A stretch of DNA of 64,000 nt, taken from NCBI GenBank assembly GCA_029891385.1, contig CM057228.1:85052964-85116963 (forward strand), in the 5' to 3' direction. Shown in pieces: positions 34,453 to 44,538 of this stretch. Position numbers and translations under genes: made by a program. The stretch's first letter is position 1, and the number at the start of each line of letters is the position of its first letter. Below the pieces are notes generated by a model. That model was not told the DNA's origin. It did no database searches and saw only the letters and a program-made list of their open reading frames with translations. The stretch is from Erythroxylum novogranatense. Lineage: Eukaryota > Streptophyta > Magnoliopsida > Malpighiales > Erythroxylaceae.

Positions 34453-36650
34453 TTTATTATACCTAGAAACCAATTTAGCTTCCTGTCTCCTTAATTGCAT
34501 CTCCTCAGATCTAGTTAATGAACTTTTTTGACATGCCTTCAAGTCCTCCAATGCCTTATCTATTTCATTCTACTCTAGCTTTTGTGTATCCCTACTTCTT
34601 CAATTGATCTCTCAAGCCCTTCGACTTCTCATTTAGCTTGTAGATCTTAGAGCCTAGAATCTCAATCTCCATCCCCTGTCTGCTTATCTACCTAAAACTA
34701 AAGTGATCCATTTGATGGTTGAATATCCTGAAACGTGCACTCCTTTTCCAATCATTGGTTGACAGATCCACAACTACTAGACTGTGATCCAAGACATTAG
34801 GTTCTTCAAACGTAGCATTGCTTAGGGGAACTACTCTAATCACTCGCCATTCACCATACATCTATTGAGCTTTCTCATCAAGAACCATTCTCCATATTGT
34901 TTATTATTCCAATTGAATTCAATTCCATACCACTTCAGGTTAGACAATCCTGATTTCTTCACCAACTCCTACAGTTCTCTACATTATAATTGTTTCCAGT
35001 TTCTCCCTTACCTTATTCCAATCAATTTAATAGTGTTTCCAGTTTCTTTCTCACCTTATTCCAATCAATTTAATAGTGCAATTAAAGTCTTCTAACACTA
35101 TCCATAGCTTCTTTATGAAGCTACTTATCCTTTCTAACTCAGTATATACACCTTTTTTAAGAAATTTGTCATTAGCTTCATATACCATTGTTATTTTCAT
35201 CTCCTAGCCAGTTTCTTTCAGTAGGATGTCACAGTGAATTAACTGGTCATTCTCAAACCTATTCACCATTTCTACTTTTTGAGGATTATAACTAATAACT
35301 ACTATACCATTCACTTGATAATCATGGTTAGTAATCGCTTTCCACCCCTTTTCTAGGAACCATAAATTGCTCCCTAGCTTTTCCCTCTTTATTTTGGTCT
35401 CCAACAAACCAACAAAATCTAACCTACTTCTTTTAATTAACTCCTTGACAACAAGTTATTTATTAAGGCTATGTAGCCCTCTAATATTTCAGGCAACCAT
35501 CTTCATCACTTTTTCTTTTTCCCTAACCTTTTCCATCTTGTTTTTCTATTCATTTCAGGTGTATTTGATCCTATATCATGTTTTGTGCATGAAACTTCTC
35601 CTCTTTTCATAACTGGCATACCAACCATTTCTTCTTCTATTCTCATTCCTAACACTTCATTGACTTGTTTCCCTTTTTTTGTCCTATTAGTAGCCTCCTT
35701 TTCCAATTTCCATTCCAAATGTCCTACAATAAATTTCCCTTTTTCTGACTAATTATCCATCTCTACTTCTGCAGTTTCGTCAAGGACTTGCTTCCCCTTT
35801 TGAGTGTCATCCACTATTACTATAGTTTGCTCCTGTACTTGCTTCCCCCCTTGGTTACCCTTCCTCCTCCATACTTGTTTTTCTTCTCTGGTCTTAGGGT
35901 TCCATCTATATGTAATCCCTATTGTGCTTTCTTCCAACTCTCCATTCTCTTTCAACTTTATAATTCTAAGCTTATCTGGAAGCCTCTTCAATATATCTAC
36001 TTCTATGCATATCGTAGCAAACCCAATTCTCTTCATTAAGGTAGTATTTTCATCTAACCTAAATGGTTTTCTTATTTTACCTGCTATATAGCTTATACAT
36101 TCAATAGACCATTATTCCAATGGCACAACATATAAGTTGACCCATAGTGGAACCGACTCTAGTTTGCTCCTATCTAATGTGAACCCTAGATGCCATTTCT
36201 TAATAAGCAGTGGATGACTCATAACACGTCATGGCCCTACTTCAAGCAGTTTTGCAATTTTTTCTAAATTGAATTTGAACACAAAAAACTGATCTTTATT
36301 CACTATTGTATTCACCAACCCCTTGTTTATCCATGCTACATTGACCCAGTTTTGGACAATTGGGAAGGCCAACCTCTTCTCTAAGAAGAATCCCACCAAT
36401 GATGTGCTCCATTTTTTTGCACCTTGTTTTAAAATCTCTATTGGTGCCTAGATAAGTATTTCAGGTTGTATCTCACTTGAGTTTTCCCATGTTCTCTGTG
36501 TCTCCTATAATAGTGCTTTATTAGTCTTCTTTTTGTTCCCATTTTTCATTCTTGGAATTTTCTTCTTTGAGGTTCCTTTCAAGGCTGGGAAGTCTGTTTT
36601 GTTAAGCTAGTGAGAAGGTGAGTTGGGTTTATTTTGTTGTTCCATTTGGG
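34453..36650 (-). pseudogene. LINE 5' segment: ORF1 (DUF4283-type) and endonuclease
   Basis: The piece 35749-36036 contains ICIEVDILKRLPDKLRI, the typical end of the DUF4283 domain found in plant LINE ORF1 proteins. The piece 35204-35407 contains SNLWFLEKGWKAITNHD, then GIVVISYNP and IHCDIL, matching the middle of the APE-type endonuclease that nicks target DNA. A polylysine/glutamine-rich linker lies between them. A candidate ORF1 start (MEQQNKP) on the minus strand near 36645 is followed within a dozen codons by a stop. All reading frames are broken. Confidence 0.75.
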
Positions 36651-37023
36651 TAGGATTTGTGAGTAATGTGGTTAAGGAGTTAGGTTTAAAGGCTAATGTG
36701 GTTAACAGGTTAGAAGGATTCAGAAGTTAAGTCTGTCAGGGCTTAGGGAACAAGGTTGTTTGCTCAGGGGGCAAGATGGAGAGGGTTTGGAAATATCATC
36801 TTTGAAATGCCAAGTTAGATGCACAGACAAAAGAGACTTATTTATCTGAATAAATATGTGTGAATATAATCAAAAAGTTTAATGCTTTTCAACACTAATT
36901 TACTATTACATCTTACACAAAGTTGTTATTAGGTAATCTTCTAATAGAATTATTTAGGATTTGACAATGCTTAGAATTGGGTAGTGGTGAGGTTGTATAA
37001 TATTAGACCTCCTCATACCCCGC
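36651..37023. other. Short gap between LINE and Tat-like element
   Basis: It has a GTTAAGGAGTTAGG-like imperfect repeat at about 36670-36715, possibly LINE 5' UTR. No gene is seen. Confidence 0.35.
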
Positions 37024-37294
37024 TGATTGATCCCAAGTTTAATATATAATTGGCTACACTTTCATGGTTGTTAATGCACTTTTTGACTCTTAATTCATGA
37101 TTTTTGTGTTTAAATTAGTCTCTTACGGTGAGCTTATGTTTTATGCAATTTGCTAGTAAAATTGTACAACCGACATTAATTGCATTATAATTTTTCTAAG
37201 AACAATTGATACTGCAAATTGTTATTTTATATTGTAGGAGAAAAGGAGTCAAAAAGGATCAGAAGAGTCAACACGGCATGAAGTCCTTAAGGCA

Positions 37295-37465
37295 CGTCGC
37301 GGCGTGAACTAATCACCTCGCTGCGGCGATGCCGCGGCAAAATGTCATTCCCACGTCGCGGCGCATCAACACAGATCGTACGTCGCGACGTCAACAATTC
37401 AACACGTCGCGGCAAGCAAGCCAGAGCACACGTCGCGACGAATTTTTATTTATGCGTCGCGACAT
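37295..37465 (+). repeat. GC-rich spaced decamer array in Tat-like LTR
   Basis: Near-copies of CGTCGCGRCG start at 37295, 37319, 37330, 37354, 37381, 37405, 37431 and 37455. Apart from one half-step (11), the spacing is 24-27 bp. The element is on the plus strand. Confidence 0.8.
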
Positions 37466-38213
37466 GCAGACGGGTATTCGGACTTTAAATGGAAAAATCA
37501 CTCACTGTACTGACCCGGCCCGTGAACCATCCTTTAAATATTACTGAATTAGGTTAAAACGGAGATCATCTGGATCATCTTCTGGGGATCGACATACGGC
37601 AGAGAGAAGGGAGACGAGCGAAGAGAGAAGAAGAGGAAACAACATCGTCCACCACCCAGGGTTCCCTTCGGGGTTCCCTGGGGATAATTTCACATAGGTT
37701 TTATTGCCCATTTTTACTGCCGACTCCATCATGGTAGCTTGGATTCGTCACGAGTTGTGAAGGTTCCGGTTAAAATGCATGGTTAGGCATTTCTTTCCTG
37801 TTGAAGATGCAGTGATGGCTGGAGTTCACCGAAGGGGAGTAGCTTAATATGTAGTTTAAGCTATGATTTATAAATGCCTAGGTTTAGGGTTTGTAATTTG
37901 TAGTGAAGCTACTTGATTATAGCTAAATGTTTGACATTTAATGTGTTGTTTGGATTGGTAGTTTACATTGTCACATTTAACTACATTGTTATGAACAGCC
38001 GAGTTGGGGTTTATTGTTTTGTAGTTAGATTAGCTAAATTAGAGTTTAATTAAGCATTGAACAATGTAATGTGTTATGGATTTGTTTATGTAGAATTCTG
38101 TGCTTAAATATATGAAGTCTCGTATATGCCAACTTGTGATCTTGTTGATTCTCTTTTATCTGCCTAGTTGTGTTTGATATTGAGTTGATGCTAGATTTCA
38201 TTTGACCCATTGC

Positions 38214-38868
38214 ATTGGCAAATCCACCGCACACACTAAGATGCTTTTAACAAGGTTTTAAGCAATGGAGTTCATTGATTAAAGCCTTGGACTTCAAGAA
38301 TCCTTTAAGGTTCTGAGGCTCAAGAGCACTCAATGGGGTCTTGAGAAATGGAGTCGAGAGTGACAGGAGTCCATTAATTAAGACCCTGGACTTAAAGTGA
38401 GTTCTTTAAGGTTTACCATTCAAACTTAGTGATTTCTAATCCCACCGCACACAATAAGATGAGCTTAACGGGATCATGAGCAATGGAGTTCATTGATCAA
38501 GATCCTGGACTTAAAGAGTCCTTTAAGGTTCTGAGACTCAAGAGCACTCAATGGGGTCTTGAGAAATGGAGTCGAGAGTGACAGGAGTCCATTAATTAAG
38601 ACCCTGGACTTAAAGTGAGTTCTTTAAGGTTTACCATTCAAACTTAGTGATTTCTAATCCCACCGCACGCACTAAGATGAGCTTAATGGGATCTTGAGCA
38701 ATGGAGTTCATTTATCAAGATCCTAGACTTAAAGAGTCCTTTAAGGTTCTGAGGCTCAAGAGCACTCAATGGGGTCTTGAGAAATGGAGTCGAGAGTGAC
38801 AGGAGTCCATTAATTAAGACCCTGGACTTAAAGTGAGTTCTTTAAGGTTTACCATTCACACTTAGTTT
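38214..38868 (+). repeat. Tandem repeat, three units of about 218 bp
   Basis: Units begin near 38214, 38431 and 38649 with AAT(C)CCACCGCAC. Each unit contains two related halves: TTGAGCAATGGAGTTCATT...GGACTTAAAGAGTCCTTTAAGG and TTGAGAAATGGAGTC...GGACTTAAAGTGAGTTCTTTAAGG are versions of the same words, so the 218-bp unit is itself an old duplication of about 110 bp. Units 2 and 3 are nearly identical; unit 1 is slightly more diverged. Confidence 0.85.
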
Positions 38869-39186
38869 TGAACTGTGATAGCCAAAGCTCGTTTTCAAGA
38901 GGATTTTATCACTTGTTTTATTATTATTTTTGTCTATTTTCAAAAATCCAAAAATACTTTTTACATGCTTTTTAGTGTAGTTAATGTTTTCAAACAAAAC
39001 CCCCTTTTCCTCACTGATTTCACTTGCGTTTTATGACATATAGGCTAGCTTAGGTCCATTTTATGAGGTTCCGATTAAGTGAGACGACCCGAGGTTGCAT
39101 CCTATACTGCAATCTTAGAATTTATTATTTTTGACCGGTTTCCAAGGATCGATCTTAAGGTCGAATCGACAAAGCCGCGATCAAAA

Positions 39187-39204
39187 TGGCGCCTTTGCCG
39201 GGGA
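39187..39204 (+). other. Primer-binding site, tRNA-Asp type
   Basis: TGGCGCCTTTGCCGGGGA, one mismatch from the standard Tat/Athila site TGGCGCCGTTGCCGGGGA, three bases after the LTR end. Confidence 0.85.
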
Positions 39205-41160
39205 ACCGCGAATTGGTTCTCTAAGTTAGCTTTTGTCATTTTGTTGCTAAGTGAAGTTAGGAGTCTTTTATTTTAGATTGCATTCTAGATAGTTTAGTTT
39301 CATGTTTATTGATAGTTTTCTTTTATCTTTGATAGCTAGCATTTTACATATTACACCTTCCATTGAAGTTCGCTGAGCCTAACTCTTACTATTTTTGCGA
39401 CAAATATTTCAGGTGAATCTGGCTTAGTGGAGGCCGACACGGACGTGGAAATGGATGAAGTTGTTTCACCACAACATGGCCATCTGTCGAAGGTTTATCG
39501 GAAGTATCAAGAACCTCCATAACTCCCAGGTTGTCTCTTTTTTTTCACTTGTTTACTTACTTAAGCCCCGTGATTACTTGTGATATATATTTGTGCATTA
39601 GTTTGTTAAGTAAGTGTCAGGGAGAAACAACCATTGTAGGAAAATAGTTTAGCTTTTAGTTTAGTTAGTAGCCTTTCCATTCAATAATTTCCCCCTTTTG
39701 AGTTCTATCTCTTGCCCTCCTGTTGTTGTGTTGAATTGTCCTTTGTGCTTCCTTCCCTTGTGCCTTATCTTTTCTTGTTTACCATTGAGGAAAATGTGTT
39801 ATTTAAGTGTGGGGGAGCTATTTCCCTATCTATCTTTTGTATTGCCGACCTGTTGATGTTTTGTTAATACAGGTGTTAGCCAATCTTGCATTATGTTAGT
39901 AAAAACTTGGTAAATTTAAAAATTTGTTGTCATTCTGCTGTTCCTCGCCGTGGCGACAGGTCACACGCCGCGGCGAGGCTCACATTCATCACCTATACGT
40001 CGCGGCGTGCATGCTACACGTCGCGACGTCCACCCATTTTTGCAGAATGAAAATTTTTCTCAATTCAACTTCTTCCGCATGAAACTTTCGTACCTTTTGT
40101 GTTTCAAAGACCTTATAAGTTCAAAGTGGTACCTGAGTTTATGAAAATCCCTTCCATTCTTTTAATGATAGTTGGTCTTGACTCATTTTACTTTTGATGT
40201 TTTCAATTCAAAGTGAATTAAGGTATGCTAACAAAGTAGCACTTTAAGTTTTTGAGACTTGAGATTGTTCATTGAGATAATACCCTTGTTGGAAGGATAT
40301 TTGAGCCTAATTTCTTTTCTTCAATCTTTGTGTGCATCTTTTATTTCATACTTCTCTAAAACTTGTTTCAATTCTTACTCGAAGCTTAATGGACTAGATT
40401 TTTGTTGATGTGATAGAGGCGTTCCTTCTTCAACCCCTTTCCCCAAACACAGTCCCTTAAAAACTTATCCCTTGCTAGCCCATTGAGCCTTATTATGTAT
40501 GAGCACTTACAAACATTTCATATGATGTCATTAGTTTAATTTGCATTTCCTTTTCCAAAACAAAGAGAAAAAGAAAAGAAGAAGACAAAAAAAACCAACA
40601 GAAAAAGTGTGTTCCAAAAAGAAACAGAGAAAAAAAAAACAGAAAAAAAGGAGAAGGAGAAAGAATAAAAAGAAAGAAAAAAAGAGTCATTATTAGTTCA
40701 ACTGTTGACATCCATTCATAATTTTAGTGCATGTGTTCATATCTTTTCTTTCGTTCATTCCATCCATTCATCTAGCCCTCCGCACATTACAAACCCTGAA
40801 AAGTCCTCTTGATCTTCAAAATCATAGTTCTTGTAGTAGAGAAATAGAGCTGATACAAGCTTATGGTAGAGTATGGATTAAGCAGATTGAGAGTGACAAT
40901 ATCCCTAAACACAAGTGAGGTGAGAGCAAACACTTTATCTTGAGTGACATCTCTTTTTTTCAATCTCTTGGATTAAATTCTTTTAGTGGTTGTTTTATTA
41001 GCACTCTTTCAATCTGCTTTGATTGAATTCTGAGAAAGTGTTTTGTGTCAATTTCTTATTATTGTTTTGAGCATGGGTGGATTTTTCTTTTACACTTGTA
41101 TCTTTTTTACTCTGATAAACTTTGTCCAGGAGTACAAAGGTTTAAGTGTGGGGGAATTGC
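39205..41160 (+). other. Internal region of the Tat-like element, non-coding
   Basis: No gag-pol frame is seen. It holds two TTTAAGTGTGGGGGA purine tracts (39802-39816 and 41141-41155), a second small GC-rich array between them (39946-40028), and an A/G-only run of about 130 bp (40555-40685). A short piece at 39412-39525 (GTGAATCTGGCTTAGTGG...) looks exon-like in base composition, but I recognise no protein. Confidence 0.5.
39946..40028 (+). repeat. GC-rich decamers in the Tat-like interior
   Basis: Four copies, CGCCGTGGCG (39946), CGCCGCGGCG (39966), CGTCGCGGCG (39998) and CGTCGCGACG (40019), spaced 20, 32 and 21 bp. Both readings of the decamer occur within 75 bp. Confidence 0.7.
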
Positions 41161-43231
41161 CCCGCACCTTAGTAGGATTTCTATTAGATGTTGTTGTTAT
41201 TAGAATTAGGTAGGGATTCTATCGTGTAATATCATTTGTGCTAAATGCATCCCATCCATCCAACGTTTAGTTAATATTATAGAGTCCAATATATTTAAAG
41301 CTCAAACATACTTCATAAAATTCAGTTTTGAAAAGATAAAAAACCACTAGATATTGTAATTAACATAACAATATCTAACATAAACTTTCTTTTGTTCATT
41401 ATACTACCTAACTTACCCATAGCATTATACCATTCTAACTCTTCTTTCTACTCTTACCTTATACACTTGGGTTAAAGCAAACGTTTCACAATTTATCCTT
41501 CCGTCATTTGTATTCCATTTTATCTAACTAATGCAAACCTTAGGTTAGAAACCACCTAAAATTTGAATCATAAGGAATTAGAATTTTACAATCTTCTTTA
41601 AATAAGTAGAGAAGTTCGATCTTAAGCAAATCTATTTATTAGAATCAAAGTTATAAGAATTTTGATTGCTACAAATTTCCTTAAAAGGTTAAGATATGTT
41701 CTTATTAAAAAATAAATACTAGCAAAAATAAAGAAAACTCTTTAAATTATTTTTATATTGATGATTATGTGAATTACTTCAATAAAGCACCTTTTATAGG
41801 CATAACATATCTATAAACTAGAATCTTAAAAGAAAGAATATTTATATCATAATCTAATTAGAAAACAATTAATTAAATTTGGAAAGTCAATTTCTATCTA
41901 AATAGAAATCTAAGGTTTAATGAAACTAAAAAACTAAATCTTACAAGTCTAATGCATGTCCGATAAGTACTTTAATGCTGGTTAGTTTTTTAAACTTTAC
42001 AGATGCTCAACAAAGACGATTTTGATATTAGTGACAACTACCACATTAATACCAATATGATTATCTTTTTCAAAACTATTGAATTTAGTGCAAAGATAAT
42101 GAAAAATATGAAAACAAAGAAAAGGAGATAAAGATAAGTGGTACTTTTTACATTAGTACTGATTTGATTGTGTTTCTTACTCCTCCTAAAACTAGTACAA
42201 GGAAAATAAAAAATATGAAAACAATGGAAATGAGGTAAAGATAATTGCTATTCTTGTAGAGATAAAAGATCATCAACCTTATCTAATGCTATTGATATTT
42301 ATCTAGATTCTAGAGCTGATGAAATGTAATCTCTATCTAGTACGTAAGGTGAAGTTGCCTTTATAACCTGCAAAGCTCCATTAAGTCCTAACTCAAATAA
42401 GATAATCGTGTTTCAATAATGAAAGAACATCAAAATAAAATGAAAACCATAAGTTTAGATTGTCTTCCAACTAGTACTCCTTTATGAGTCTTTTACGTGA
42501 ACTTGTACTTGTCCTTAGGCCATTCATTTATACTAGATCTATAATCAATGGTTTGCTTCTACTTATATTCCTATCTAAAGGTTCGTTAGTCTTCAAATAT
42601 GCCATATGTTATAATATGGTAAAAACATTTGCACCAAAATAATAATGCAAACTAAATCTACTATTGTCATTTTAATTAACAAACTTCCACAATAACATGG
42701 AATAGCAAAACCTATTGGATCTTTAATTGACTGTGTGAGTTTATTCTATGGGATGTAGGGGCTTCTTTAATTAAGATGACTAGCAAAAATTCCTTAATAC
42801 CCTCTCCTTTGGCTCCTTTTTTATCATCCTTCTCTTTTTGAATAGTATCATTTCCTTCCTCTCCTTTCTCATTATTTTCTCTTCATACTATAACTCCATT
42901 CCACTCATTAAATTAGTTACATCCACTTGCTTCCTTAGATTTAGCTTGGTGTATCTAAGCAAAACACCTTGATGCTTTTCAAAAATAATCTACAAACTAT
43001 CCAATCGAAGTTTTTAGGTTATGGATAGAGGTTTTGATCTTTAAAAGCAAGCCTCAATTGTAGTAATGAATTCATCATAAGCTCCTCAAGACTTAACCTC
43101 TCCTTTTACTATTATTAGTATAGATTGTTGAGTGAAGATTGATTGTTCCAAGTGAAGTTATGATAGTCTCTTCATCCCAAATTTTATAAGTATCACTATA
43201 AGAGATGTTTTTAGGCTAATTCTCTATGAAA
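41161..43231. repeat. Decayed repetitive DNA, partly shared with 57660-58080
   Basis: No gene is visible. The stretch 41530-42190 resembles 57665-57950: both contain TAATGC(A/T)AACCTT(A/C)GGTTA, then AATCA(T)AAGGAATTAGAA, then ACAAGTCT(A/G)A and CAACAAAGA(C/T)GA followed by a TTAGT-ACAA block, in the same order. It is therefore a copy of a dispersed repeat, most likely an LTR-element remnant. Confidence 0.5.
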
Positions 43232-43236
43232 TTTTG

Positions 43237-44326
43237 AAGTGAATCACACGTTAATACAACACTTAGAAAACGATATTAGAATGCACGAGAAGGGGAGGTT
43301 GAATTGTGTATTCCCCTTTTTTTATAAATCTTTTCAGAACTAGTTGTAAGAAATAAAATTCTTTACAGAATTTTATAAATTCTGATTAATCAAACTTTTC
43401 AATATTGTGTATATAAAAAAAATAAGTAATGAGATATTTTGAAACTAAAATAGAGATAGAGAGTAAGAGTGGTAGACACGAAGATTTATCCTGGTTCACC
43501 CCAAACCGTGGGCTACGTCCAGTCCTCAGAGTTTCTTCTAAGATTTTACTATCTCTTCAATCGTTACAAGTATTCTTTCACGAGCCTCTTCAGGTCTCTA
43601 CAACCAGTATTCTTTCACACTTAGCCTCTGCAGGCTATCTGTACAACTTTTCTTCTCGAAAAATATTTGAACACTTGTTACAGAAAAATAGCACTCAACA
43701 AAATCACTTTTTCTCACGTAGTAATTTTTCTCGCTATTTCGTATAAGTATCTGTAAGCTCTTTGTAAACTGTTTTTGTGTAAACTTTCCGTAACTTTCAA
43801 GAAGTTTTGTAACTTTTCAATCTTCGACTTCGACTTGTATTTATAGCCTTCGTCTCCAACTGCTTCTTGATTCTTGAATCTTGAATCTTTTCAGTTGAGT
43901 TTTGTAACCAACTCGAACTGACTCTTGCATCTTTCTTTTTCTGCGCTCAGGTTCCGCTTTGCATTTGGGGTCTGATCCGCTTTTGTATTTGCGTCACGTC
44001 GCTTTGTATTTGCGTCAGGTTCGCTTTGTATTTGCGTCTGCGTCGCTTTGTATTTAAAGGCTCAGATCGCTTTGTATTTCAAGGCTCACGCTCGCTTTGT
44101 ATTTGCGTCTGCGGCTCTACTTTTGTATTTGCGCTGCCTGCCAGCATCAGATGTCGACTTGATTATTTCAACTTCGCTCAGATCTAAGTTAAATCGTGTC
44201 CGACTTCGCCTCGTATACATCTTCGTCTCAGGTTCCGACCTCGCCTGCATTTTGTTTTTCTTTGTATTTGAACTCTTTTTGTTATACATCAAAATCATAT
44301 TTAAGTAAAGTCATGTTGACTTAACA
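43237..44326 (-). repeat. 3' LTR of the copia element
   Basis: It is about 1,090 bp, with minus-strand start TGTTAAGTCAACATGAC and end GTGATTCACTT. It aligns over its whole length with 51213-52296, with point differences and small indels. Confidence 0.88.
43955..44130 (-). repeat. Spaced CGCTTTGTATTTG array in copia LTR
   Basis: The word CGCTTTGTATTTGCGTC or a variant starts at 43955, 43978, 44000, 44022, 44044, 44068, 44093 and about 44118, i.e. every 22-25 bp. Confidence 0.8.
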
Positions 44327-44328
44327 AT

Positions 44329-44342
44329 CTCCCCCTTTTTTA
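44329..44342 (-). other. Polypurine tract of the copia element
   Basis: Minus-strand AAAAAAGGGGGAGA directly before the LTR start TGTTAAG. Confidence 0.8.
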
Positions 44343-44538
44343 GTATAACAAATTATATACAAGAAAAAGAAAAAAATACAGATTTGCAAAAGTAAAACAA
44401 AACTTATCTTCATCCCTTCTGCATCTGCTGCGGTCACACCTTTTTTGTCTGAACATCATCCTCTCCTCTTCCTTTTTTTCTTTTCCTACTCTCCTCTTCC
44501 TTTTCTTCTCACCCCCTATTTGTTATAATAAAAAATGA

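Larger units (their letters stand above)
18880..36650 (-). mobile_element. L1-type LINE, degenerate, split by two LTR-element insertions
   Basis: Three host segments belong to one minus-strand LINE: 34453 to about 36650 (ORF1 and endonuclease), 28368-30727 (reverse transcriptase and zf-RVT region) and about 18880-19268 (C-terminus and 3' UTR). The two gaps are exactly bounded by LTR sequences with 5-bp target duplications, so the original LINE was about 4.9 kb in this copy. Protein order (DUF4283-type ORF1, APE-like endonuclease, RT with FVDD, zf-RVT) is that of plant L1 elements. Stops and frameshifts are common in all parts. The left boundary is approximate; the minus-strand 3' UTR has an AATAAAATATAAAA tract near 18890-18915. 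The right boundary is approximate too. Confidence 0.8.
37024..39183 (+). repeat. 5' LTR of the Tat-like element
   Basis: About 2.16 kb from TGATTGATCCC to GCGATCA. It contains the GC-rich array (37295-37465), a transcript-leader-like stretch, and a triple tandem repeat (38214-38868). Confidence 0.65.
37024..41160 (+). mobile_element. Tat-like Ty3/gypsy element, non-autonomous or 3'-truncated
   Basis: A plus-strand LTR-like sequence (about 37024-39183) is followed by a tRNA-Asp-type PBS (39187), then about 2 kb without a recognisable protein gene, closing with a GTGTGGGGGA purine tract (41147-41156). PBS type and the TTTAAGTGTGGGGGA tract are those of the Tat/Athila branch. No second LTR copy follows the last purine tract; a 3' LTR seems to have been deleted. 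The left LTR border is uncertain by some 15 bp: TGATTGATCCC at 37024 gives TG...CA ends, but ATACCCCGC just before it could also belong to the LTR. Confidence 0.7.

Noticed and set aside
37013..41166. CCCCGC on both sides of the Tat-like element as a target duplication
   Set aside because: ATACCCCGC at 37015-37023 and TTGCCCCGC at 41157-41165 are similar, but without a 3' LTR a true duplication is unlikely; the right copy may be the start of a truncated LTR.
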